A stretch of DNA of 11,484 nt from Alphaproteobacteria bacterium (GTDB lineage: Bacteria > Pseudomonadota > Alphaproteobacteria > UBA2136 > UBA6156), in contig JADCGN010000050.1 of the NCBI GenBank assembly GCA_020249005.1, forward strand, positions 1-11,484, read 5' to 3'. The notes under the pieces are model-generated. The model was not told the origin of the DNA, made no database searches, and was given only the letters and a program-made list of their open reading frames with translations. Every line of letters begins with the position of its first letter. Position 1 is the stretch's first letter. This document shows, one piece after another, positions 7,299 through 11,484 of the stretch. The position numbers were made by a program, and so were the translations under genes.

Positions 7299-7325
7299 TT
7301 AGCAGTCTTAAATTTAGAGTGCAAG
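7297..7325 (-). promoter_or_regulatory. Likely groESL promoter (RpoH-like boxes)
   Basis: Reading on the minus strand, CTTGCA (7320-7325) is followed after 17 bases by CTAATT (7297-7302). This resembles the CTTGAA/C-N17-CTATAT type of alphaproteobacterial heat-shock sigma (RpoH) promoters. It can also be read as a weak sigma-70 pair (TTGCAC, TAATTA). Both boxes lie inside the tandem CIRCE elements, so HrcA would block polymerase directly. Which sigma factor is used is inference. Confidence 0.5.
7299..7325 (-). promoter_or_regulatory. Second CIRCE-like operator abutting the first
   Basis: TTAGCAGTC (7299-7307), nine bases, then GAGTGCAAG (7317-7325) again match the CIRCE consensus at 15 of 18 positions with the exact spacer. 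It starts at the base after the first element ends, giving two contiguous 27-bp units. It covers the likely -35 box and touches the -10 box of the groES promoter. Confidence 0.7.
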
Positions 7326-7332
7326 AACAATA

Positions 7333-7350
7333 ATCGATTGATTAATCGAT
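7333..7350. repeat. AT-rich palindrome spanning the end of the M24 gene
   Basis: ATCGATT (7333-7339) and AATCGAT (7344-7350) form perfect 7-bp arms around GATT. The stop codon of the M24 peptidase gene (7342-7344) overlaps the loop. It is 7 bases upstream of the distal CIRCE. It has no GC-rich stem or clean T-run, so it would be a poor terminator; a protein-binding site for the groESL promoter is possible. Confidence 0.5.
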
Positions 7351-8493
7351 GACCCAACGCTTTTTCTCAAGCTTGGTGAGGTTTTGGTAGCCATCGGGCG
7401 TGATGGCCACCACGTCCTCGATGCGAACGCCCCCTTTGCCAGGGTAATAGAGGCCGGGCTCCACGCTGGTCACCATCCCAGCCTGCAGCTTGCAGCTGAC
7501 GCTGGAAAGGGTGCGGGGGCCGGGGTCGTGCAGTTCCAAGCCCACCCCGTGCCCGGTACCGTGGAAAAAGCCGTAGGGGCGGCCTTGGTCATTCACCCCG
7601 GTCGGGAAACCCGCCTTGGTGAGGAAGGTTTGCACCGCCGCGTGCACGTCCTGGCCATCCACCCCGGGCCGCAACAACTTAAGTGCCAGAGTTTGCGCTT
7701 CCAGCACCGCCAGATAGAGCTCTTGCTGCCAGGCGGTGGGCTGGCCCTTCAGCACTGTGCGGGTGCAATCGCCCCAATAGCCGTTGGCGTGGCGGGGGAA
7801 GGAATCAATCACGATCAGCTGGTTGGCCTTTAACACGCCATGGCCGCGGTCGTGCGGGGTGGCCCCTTGGGCACCACCGGCGACAATCGGCCCGCCGCCG
7901 AATTCCGTGGCGCCCAACTGAGCGGCGAGGGCATTCATCTGGCCACGCACAATTTCGCTGGTGAGGGGTTTGCCGTGCCACAACAGGCGGCCATCGCGGG
8001 CGATTTCGGCCTCTTGCAGCAGCTGCAGCGCGCGGCGGATGACCTGCGCGTTGAGCGCTTGGGCGGCGCGCAGCTTTTTCAGCTCGGCCACCGTTTTAAG
8101 CGCGCGGGAAGGAAAGAACAGGTCGGCTTCCGCCACCCTTACCGGCACCTTGGCGGCGTGCAATTGCTGGTAGAGGCCGCTGGGGAAGTTGCGCGGCACT
8201 TCCACCGTGTGGGGTGGTTTCTTTTCCAGGCTCATTAACCATTTTACCAGGTTGGGCAGGGTAAGCGGGGCCCCCTTCAGCCCTTGCCGCGCGGCGTTGA
8301 AGCCGTGCAGCTGATCCACCTGGGCCAAGCCTTCTAAATGGCCGTATTCCAATTCATTCACCACCGCATGGGTGACGCCCTTGGGCGATTGATACCACAG
8401 CGCAGGGTCGCTGATCGCTTCACCCACCGCGTAGTGCCAGTTGGCGGCGTTTTCGTAGAGCAGCTTGGCGGGAGGCAAGGTTTTACCAGACAT
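7342..8493 (-). CDS. M24 metallopeptidase, Xaa-Pro aminopeptidase-like
   Basis: This 383-residue cytosolic protein has a C-terminal pita-bread peptidase domain (about 140-370). All five expected metal ligands are visible: D230 (IVIDSF), D242 (GDCTRT), H315 (HGTGHGVG), E345 (SVEPGLYY) and E359 (RIED). H214 and H322 are also in conserved positions. The family removes N-terminal residues preceding proline or cleaves Xaa-Pro dipeptides, usually with Mn2+ or Co2+. The N-terminal 130 residues fit a divergent creatinase-like domain. It is co-directional with prmA, whose stop is 73 bases upstream, and it precedes groES. The ATG at 8493 has no obvious Shine-Dalgarno sequence. Whether it acts as aminopeptidase P or as a prolidase cannot be told from sequence alone. 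Confidence 0.9.
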   Translation of the reverse strand: MSGKTLPPAKLLYENAANWHYAVGEAISDPALWYQSPKGVTHAVVNELEYGHLEGLAQVDQLHGFNAARQGLKGAPLTLPNLVKWLMSLEKKPPHTVEVPRNFPSGLYQQLHAAKVPVRVAEADLFFPSRALKTVAELKKLRAAQALNAQVIRRALQLLQEAEIARDGRLLWHGKPLTSEIVRGQMNALAAQLGATEFGGGPIVAGGAQGATPHDRGHGVLKANQLIVIDSFPRHANGYWGDCTRTVLKGQPTAWQQELYLAVLEAQTLALKLLRPGVDGQDVHAAVQTFLTKAGFPTGVNDQGRPYGFFHGTGHGVGLELHDPGPRTLSSVSCKLQAGMVTSVEPGLYYPGKGGVRIEDVVAITPDGYQNLTKLEKKRWVID

Positions 8494-8544
8494 GGCTGAA
8501 GGCTAGCCGAATCAGGCTGGGACGACCATTCCTAGGCGTATAAG

Positions 8545-8558
8545 CACCTTACCAGGTG
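8545..8558. repeat. Small hairpin between prmA and the M24 peptidase gene
   Basis: CACCT and AGGTG form a 5-bp stem with a four-base loop, eight bases past the prmA stop. No T-run follows on either strand. It may be a weak mRNA 3' hairpin; nothing else was seen in the 73-base gap. Confidence 0.3.
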
Positions 8559-8566
8559 TGGCGGGC

Positions 8567-9409
8567 TTACCCGCGTTGCCACACTTCGGCCAACCAACCC
8601 GCGTGGGCATGCTGCCATTGGCGCTTGAGGCCCAGCGCTTCGTAACGCGCCGCCAGTTCAGGGCCCTGTTCAACCGTAAAGCCGGAAAGAATCAGCGCCG
8701 CCCCAGGGGTATCCGCCAGGCAGCGCACCAGGGGTTCGGCCAGCTCCAGCAAGGGGTGAAGCAAAATATTGGCGAAGATCAGCGGAAAGGTTTGGCCCTC
8801 CGGCGGAGTTTCGGCCAACTGGCTAGTCATCTGTGCCGCAACCCCGTTCAGCGCGGCATTTTCGACACAGATTTCCACGCTGGGCGCATCGTTATCCAAC
8901 GCCAAGGCTTGGGTGCTCTGGCGTTTGGCGGCGGCAATGGCCAGCACCCCGCTGCCTGCGCCAAAATCCAGCGCGTGCGCATACTGGTGGCCTTGCGCCA
9001 ACAGCCACTCGTAGCCCAACAGGCACCCCGTGGTGGTGGCGTGCTCGCCGCTGCCAAACGCCCGGTTGGGGGCGATGGTGAGGCCAATCAGGCCAGGCGG
9101 CGTGGGTTCCTCGTTGCGGGCAATGAAGTAGGGGCCAATCTGCAACGGCGGAAACAGCGCCTTGGTTTGCGCTACGTAATCGATGGTCTCATCCACGGCC
9201 TGAAAGCTGAGCGGCTGGTTGGCGGCCGCCTGCGCCACCGCTTCCAGCCCGGCCGGGAGCCACAGGGTGTAGGTAAAATGGGTTGCGTACTCTGGGCGGT
9301 GGTTGGGCACGATTTCGCCCACATCCAACGTAATCTCCGGGTGCGTTTCGGTCAGCGCCAGCAGGGTATCGGCCAAGGCTTTGGGAGCGGTAAAGGTGGT
9401 TTGCAGCAT
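8567..9409 (-). CDS. prmA: Ribosomal protein L11 methyltransferase
   Basis: This 280-residue SAM-dependent enzyme trimethylates ribosomal protein L11. Hallmarks are AFGSGEHATTTGCL (117-130), the SAM motif I ALDFGAGSGVLAIAAAK (146-162), the acidic loop ALDNDAPSVEICVENA (169-184), the catalytic-type loop IFANILLHPL (211-220) and ILSGFTVEQ (240-248). The N-terminal about 95 residues form the L11-binding domain. I prefer the ATG at 9409; a TTG at 9415 would add two residues. Neither has a clear Shine-Dalgarno sequence. It starts 59 bases after the pseudo-receiver gene, beyond that gene's terminator, so it needs its own promoter, which I could not identify. The M24 peptidase gene follows. Confidence 0.95.
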   Translation of the reverse strand: MLQTTFTAPKALADTLLALTETHPEITLDVGEIVPNHRPEYATHFTYTLWLPAGLEAVAQAAANQPLSFQAVDETIDYVAQTKALFPPLQIGPYFIARNEEPTPPGLIGLTIAPNRAFGSGEHATTTGCLLGYEWLLAQGHQYAHALDFGAGSGVLAIAAAKRQSTQALALDNDAPSVEICVENAALNGVAAQMTSQLAETPPEGQTFPLIFANILLHPLLELAEPLVRCLADTPGAALILSGFTVEQGPELAARYEALGLKRQWQHAHAGWLAEVWQRG

Positions 9410-9451
9410 GGCCAAGGCTTTACGGGAGAGCGGGGGCCCAGCGCAAGCAAT

Positions 9452-9481
9452 AAAAAAGGCTCCACCGCCTAAGCGGTGGAG
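9452..9481 (-). terminator. Rho-independent terminator containing the stop codon of the receiver-like gene
   Basis: On the minus strand, CTCCACCGC (9473-9481) pairs with GCGGTGGAG (9460-9468), a perfect 9-bp stem with a four-base loop. CC and a run of six T (9452-9457) follow. The TAG stop of the receiver-like gene (9469-9471) lies within the loop, so the 5' arm of the stem is coding sequence. Confidence 0.95.
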
Positions 9482-9891
9482 AACCAGGGCCCCCAGGGGG
9501 GCGTGGTGGGACGGTAGAGCAAGGCGATTAGTTGCATCGCCAAGAAGGAAACAAACTCGGCCTCGCGTGGGTAGAAGAACGTGCGACTGGCCCCAGCAGC
9601 GAAGGCGGCACGGGCATCACGGCTGTCATGCGGGGTATCGAACAACATCGCGAAGCGGGTGTGCCGAAAGTTGTCGCGTAGTTTCAGTAAGAGCACGAGC
9701 ATGATGCCATCGGGGCAACGGCGCAGCAGGCCATGCCGTACCAGCACCACATCTAACGAAAGTTTAAGCTCGTGGGCCAGTTCGAGCGCGATATGCGCAT
9801 CTTGCGCATGCAGAATTCTTTTTTGGGGGAAGCGTTGTTGGAGCTCCTTGATGAGGTAACTGTCGGGGTCGACGACGAGGATCGTGTGCAT
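9469..9891 (-). CDS. Degenerate response-regulator receiver protein
   Basis: This 140-residue protein has the pattern of a CheY-like fold. Strand 1 is HTILVVDPD (2-10), strand 3 LDVVLVRHGL (46-55), strand 4 RFAMLFDT (79-86), and strand 5 with its loop GASRTFFYP (100-108). The key phosphorylation residues are mostly missing. Only D8 of the acidic pair remains (P9 follows), the phospho-acceptor Asp position is R52, the Thr/Ser position is Phe, and the conserved Lys before Pro is Y107. It is therefore probably a phosphorylation-independent pseudo-receiver. No output domain is present; the tail (RPTTPPWGPWFSTA) is short. The ATG at 9891 has AGGAG six bases upstream, which decides the start over an upstream in-frame start at 9936. 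It is divergent from trmD. The partner is unknown. Confidence 0.75.
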   Translation of the reverse strand: MHTILVVDPDSYLIKELQQRFPQKRILHAQDAHIALELAHELKLSLDVVLVRHGLLRRCPDGIMLVLLLKLRDNFRHTRFAMLFDTPHDSRDARAAFAAGASRTFFYPREAEFVSFLAMQLIALLYRPTTPPWGPWFSTA

Positions 9892-9939
9892 AGCGCACTC
9901 CTGTGAAAACGGGAAGTTACGCAGCAGTATGCACAAAGC

Positions 9940-9952
9940 CGCTTGGCAAGCG
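9940..9952. repeat. 13-bp palindrome between the receiver-like gene and trmD
   Basis: CGCTTG-G-CAAGCG is a perfect 6-bp dyad around one base, inside the 86-base divergent gap and 25 bases before the trmD start. TTGGCA within it (9943-9948) could act as a -35 box with TACCAA (9966-9971) after 17 bases, but the -10 match is weak. It could be an operator; this is speculative. Confidence 0.35.
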
Positions 9953-9977
9953 CAAGCAATTCCTTTACCAAACAGCT

Positions 9978-10664
9978 ATGTTTTTGGCCAAAGTGCTGAC
10001 CCTGTTCCCTGAGGCCTTTCCCGGCTTGCTGGGGCATAGCGTGGTCGGGCGGGCGTTGCAGCAGGGCAAATGGCAGCTGGCGGTGGTGAATATCCGCGAT
10101 TTTGCTACCGATAAACACCGCACCGTGGATGACACCCCCTATGGCGGCGGCGCGGGCATGGTGCTGAAGCCTGAGGTGGTGGCCGCAGCCATTCGGCAGG
10201 CCAAAGCGGGGGGGGTGGCCCACGTGGTGTATTTGGGGCCCGCCGGTCAGCGCTTCACCCAGGCCCATGCGCGCCGCTTGGCGGCGTTGGAGCAGCCTTT
10301 GGTGCTGCTCTGCGGCCATTATGAAGGGGTGGACCAGCGGGTGTTGGAGACGGAGGTGGATGAGGTGCTTTCCATCGGCGATTATGTGCTTTCGGGTGGC
10401 GAAGTGGCGGCCCAGGTAGTGTTGGATGCCACCGTGCGCCTGTTGCCCGGCGTGTTAGGGGGCGATGCCAGCCTGCATGAGGAAAGTTTTGACCTGATCG
10501 ACCCCGAGACCCAAGAGCCGTTGGTGGAATACCCGCATTACACGCGCCCTGCGGTGTGGGAAGGCCAAGCGGTGCCTGCAGTCCTGCAAGGCGGCAACCA
10601 TGCCGAAATTGCCAAGTGGCGGTTGGCCCAGGCGCGGGCCCGCACGGCGGCACTCAAAACGTAA
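9978..10664 (+). CDS. trmD: tRNA (guanine-N1-)-methyltransferase
   Basis: This 228-residue SPOUT-family enzyme makes m1G37 in tRNAs with G36, preventing +1 frameshifts; it acts as a homodimer using SAM. Signature motifs are DDTPYGGGAGMVLKPE (51-66), the knot motifs LCGHYEGVDQRV (111-122) and SIGDYVLSGGE (132-142), then LPGVLGGD (156-163), YPHYTRP (185-191) and GNHAEIAKWR (206-215). The position of the proposed catalytic Asp (D169 in E. coli, in DSF) is Glu here (EESF). The linker between this and YPHYTRP is about seven residues longer than usual. The ATG at 9978 fits the family start; no Shine-Dalgarno sequence is visible. The usual rpsP, rimM and rplS neighbours are absent. It converges on rpmE. 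Confidence 0.98.
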   Translation: MFLAKVLTLFPEAFPGLLGHSVVGRALQQGKWQLAVVNIRDFATDKHRTVDDTPYGGGAGMVLKPEVVAAAIRQAKAGGVAHVVYLGPAGQRFTQAHARRLAALEQPLVLLCGHYEGVDQRVLETEVDEVLSIGDYVLSGGEVAAQVVLDATVRLLPGVLGGDASLHEESFDLIDPETQEPLVEYPHYTRPAVWEGQAVPAVLQGGNHAEIAKWRLAQARARTAALKT

Positions 10665-10673
10665 TCGCCTACC

Positions 10674-10700
10674 AAAAAACCGCCCCAAGGGCGGCTTTTT
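10674..10700. terminator. Bidirectional terminator shared by trmD and rpmE
   Basis: CCGCCC (10680-10685) pairs with GGGCGG (10689-10694) around a CAA loop. Five T follow on the plus side (10696-10700), and six A precede on the plus side (10674-10679), which read as a U-tract on the minus strand. It sits in the 49-base gap between the two convergent stops and can serve both genes. Confidence 0.88.
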
Positions 10701-10713
10701 ATAAAAACGCAAC

Positions 10714-10929
10714 CTATTTGGCGGCGCCGTATTTCTTCATGAACTTCTCCATGCGGCCCATGCTGTCGAGCACCTTGCGCTCACCGGTGTAGGCCGGGTG
10801 GTTTTTGGGATCGATCACCAGCTGCAGCTTGGCATCCTTTTCGCCCCAGGTGGTGCGGGTTTGGTAGGTGGTGCCATCGGTCATTTGCACGGTAACCGTG
10901 TGGTAAGGCGGGTGCAGGTTGGCTTTCAT
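10714..10929 (-). CDS. rpmE: 50S ribosomal protein L31
   Basis: This 71-residue L31 is recognised by HPPYHTVTVQMTDGT (6-20), TRTTWG (24-29), IDPKNHPAYTG (39-49) and a basic end MEKFMKKYG. It belongs to the large-subunit central protuberance and bridges to the small subunit. It has no cysteines, so the zinc-binding CxxC form is excluded; this matches the usual alphaproteobacterial L31. The ATG at 10929 has AAAGGAA about nine bases upstream. It appears monocistronic, with a candidate promoter at 10956-10984 and a shared terminator downstream. Confidence 0.97.
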   Translation of the reverse strand: MKANLHPPYHTVTVQMTDGTTYQTRTTWGEKDAKLQLVIDPKNHPAYTGERKVLDSMGRMEKFMKKYGAAK

Positions 10930-10955
10930 CGGTACAATTCCTTTAATTCCTTGGC

Positions 10956-10984
10956 GCTTTAAGGGGTTTGGCGGGGGTTGTCAA
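10956..10984 (-). promoter_or_regulatory. Candidate rpmE promoter
   Basis: On the minus strand, a perfect TTGACA (10979-10984) is followed after 17 bases by TAAAGC (10956-10961), a weak -10. This predicts a leader of about 20 bases before the rpmE ATG. It lies just beyond the terminator of the preceding gene, where a promoter is expected. Confidence 0.55.
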
Positions 10985-10999
10985 GCCTGAGAGAAGGCC

Positions 11000-11029
11000 A
11001 AAAAAAGAGCTCCCTGGTGGGGGAGCCCT
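11000..11029 (-). terminator. Rho-independent terminator after the 71-residue membrane protein gene
   Basis: On the minus strand, GGGCTCCC (11021-11028) pairs with GGGAGCTC (11007-11014), an 8-bp stem with one G-U pair and a six-base loop. It is followed by seven T (11000-11006). It lies 19 bases past the stop of the small membrane protein gene and separates it from rpmE. Confidence 0.93.
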
Positions 11030-11047
11030 CAGAATGCGTCGGGTTCG

Positions 11048-11263
11048 CTAGGTTTTGAACCACATGAACAGGGAAAACAACCCGATCACCCCGGGAACCG
11101 CGACCAACGGCCCCTGCAGCCAGGCGGGGAGCACACTCCAGCGCTCACCGATATTGTAAGGCCGGCCCGGTTGGGCCTTGGGCGCCATGGCCCGGAAGCG
11201 GTTCGGGCCAGACGGTAGGCGCCGCTGGTAGCCCGGGGCGAAACGCAAGGGTAGCTTGGACAT
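11048..11263 (-). CDS. Small single-helix membrane protein, unknown function
   Basis: This 71-residue protein is not recognised as a known family. Residues 1-45 are basic and proline-rich (KLPLRFAPGYQRRLPSGPNRFR) with no signal peptide. A hydrophobic segment at about 48-69 (LPAWLQGPLVAVPGVIGLF) looks like a C-terminal membrane anchor, with the basic N-terminus likely in the cytoplasm. It is supported as a real gene by GGAG seven bases before the ATG at 11263, a candidate promoter upstream, and a strong terminator 19 bases after the stop. It lies between rpmE and tRNA-Lys, all on the same strand. Function cannot be inferred. Confidence 0.7.
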   Translation of the reverse strand: MSKLPLRFAPGYQRRLPSGPNRFRAMAPKAQPGRPYNIGERWSVLPAWLQGPLVAVPGVIGLFSLFMWFKT

Positions 11264-11311
11264 AGGTTTTCTCCATAGTCCGAGGGGTTAGCCATCACTG
11301 GCCGTCATCAC

Positions 11312-11339
11312 CAGATAGGGCGTTTTAGGAGCTTTTCAA
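11312..11339 (-). promoter_or_regulatory. Candidate promoter of the small membrane protein gene
   Basis: On the minus strand, TTGAAA (11334-11339) is followed after 16 bases by TATCTG (11312-11317), leaving a leader of about 40 bases. The match is moderate. Read-through from the tRNA-Lys promoter is also possible, since no hairpin terminator lies between. Confidence 0.4.
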
Positions 11340-11367
11340 GAAGGTTAAAGAAAAAATGGTGGAAAAA

Positions 11368-11442
11368 TGGTAGGCCGTCACAGGATCGAACTGTGGACAC
11401 TCTCGTTAAAAGCGAGATGCTCTACCACTGAGCTAACGGCCC
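11368..11442 (-). tRNA. tRNA-Lys (anticodon UUU)
   Basis: A full 75-base cloverleaf with encoded CCA is present. The acceptor is GGGCCGT/ACGGCCT, the D arm GCTC/GAGC, the anticodon arm TCTCG-CTTTTAA-CGAGA and the T arm CACAG-TTCGATC-CTGTG. The anticodon TTT lies at 11408-11410. A73 is the discriminator. The first acceptor pair is G1-U72 instead of the usual G-C. Short T-runs follow the CCA end but no hairpin was seen. Confidence 0.97.
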
Positions 11443-11452
11443 AACCGTTGCC

Positions 11453-11481
11453 GATATAGGGATTTTACCCAGCCCAGTCAA
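11453..11481 (-). promoter_or_regulatory. Promoter of tRNA-Lys
   Basis: On the minus strand, TTGACT (11476-11481) is followed by exactly 17 bases and TATATC (11453-11458), a strong match to the alphaproteobacterial housekeeping promoter. It ends 11 bases before the mature tRNA 5' end. Confidence 0.8.
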
Positions 11482-11484
11482 GCC

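Noticed and set aside
8558..9472. 304-codon plus-strand open frame antisense to prmA
   Set aside because: Low-complexity Arg/Gln-rich product lacking motifs, while prmA on the opposite strand has all expected motifs.
3992..9554. Identical 13-base repeat AAGAAGGAAACAA at 3992-4004 and 9542-9554
   Set aside because: About one such match is expected by chance; one copy is in a coding region and the other in a leader, with no shared context.
9440..9960. Identical 12-base direct repeat (AGCGCAAGCAAT) at 9440-9451 and 9949-9960 flanking the receiver-like gene
   Set aside because: It resembles insertion boundaries, but several 12-base repeats are expected by chance in a window this size and no mobile element gene is present.
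11343..11367. Terminator after tRNA-Lys
   Set aside because: Two short T-runs are present on the minus strand but no stable stem precedes them outside the tRNA itself.

Overview
The window looks like the chromosome of a GC-rich alphaproteobacterium. Three things point that way: a cysteine-free L31 of the alphaproteobacterial type, a small twin-helix (HIG1-like) protein, and TTGAC-N17-TATAT-type promoters in front of tRNA-Lys and rpmE. The order is not resolved from sequence alone. Most of the window is housekeeping. No CRISPR array, insertion sequence, phage gene or origin was seen. No gap between genes exceeds about 165 bases.

Layout. Bases 1-2049 hold the 3' part of a PAS-GGDEF-EAL cyclic-di-GMP enzyme with both catalytic signatures intact. 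It overlaps, tail to tail, a 71-residue two-helix membrane protein (2046-2261, minus). Thirty-nine bases away a divergent gene (2301-3857) encodes a GH3-like adenylate-forming-fold protein whose three ATP-binding motifs look eroded. A small YdcH/DUF465-type coiled-coil protein (4023-4232) follows an unusual long inverted repeat and ends in a strong terminator. A stand-alone AAA+ ATPase (4381-5175) then sits between two terminators, with its own AT-rich promoter and a lower GC content than its neighbours.

From 5240 to 9891 everything reads on the minus strand. In transcription order these are a degenerate response-regulator receiver protein, prmA (L11 methyltransferase), an M24 Xaa-Pro-type aminopeptidase, groES and groEL. 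The groESL promoter region carries two abutting CIRCE-like operators, each with the exact 9-bp spacer, overlapping the likely -35 and -10 boxes. This implies HrcA control, possibly with RpoH.

The right end holds trmD (plus) converging on rpmE (minus) across a shared bidirectional terminator. After that come a 71-residue single-helix membrane protein and tRNA-Lys(UUU), both on the minus strand. The functional themes are translation (trmD, rpmE, prmA, tRNA-Lys), protein folding and turnover (groESL, M24 peptidase, AAA+), and signalling (c-di-GMP enzyme, pseudo-receiver).

I found no clear new multi-gene system. The best leads are the tandem CIRCE operator, the two apparent pseudo-enzymes (GH3-like and receiver-like), and the isolated AAA+ cassette.
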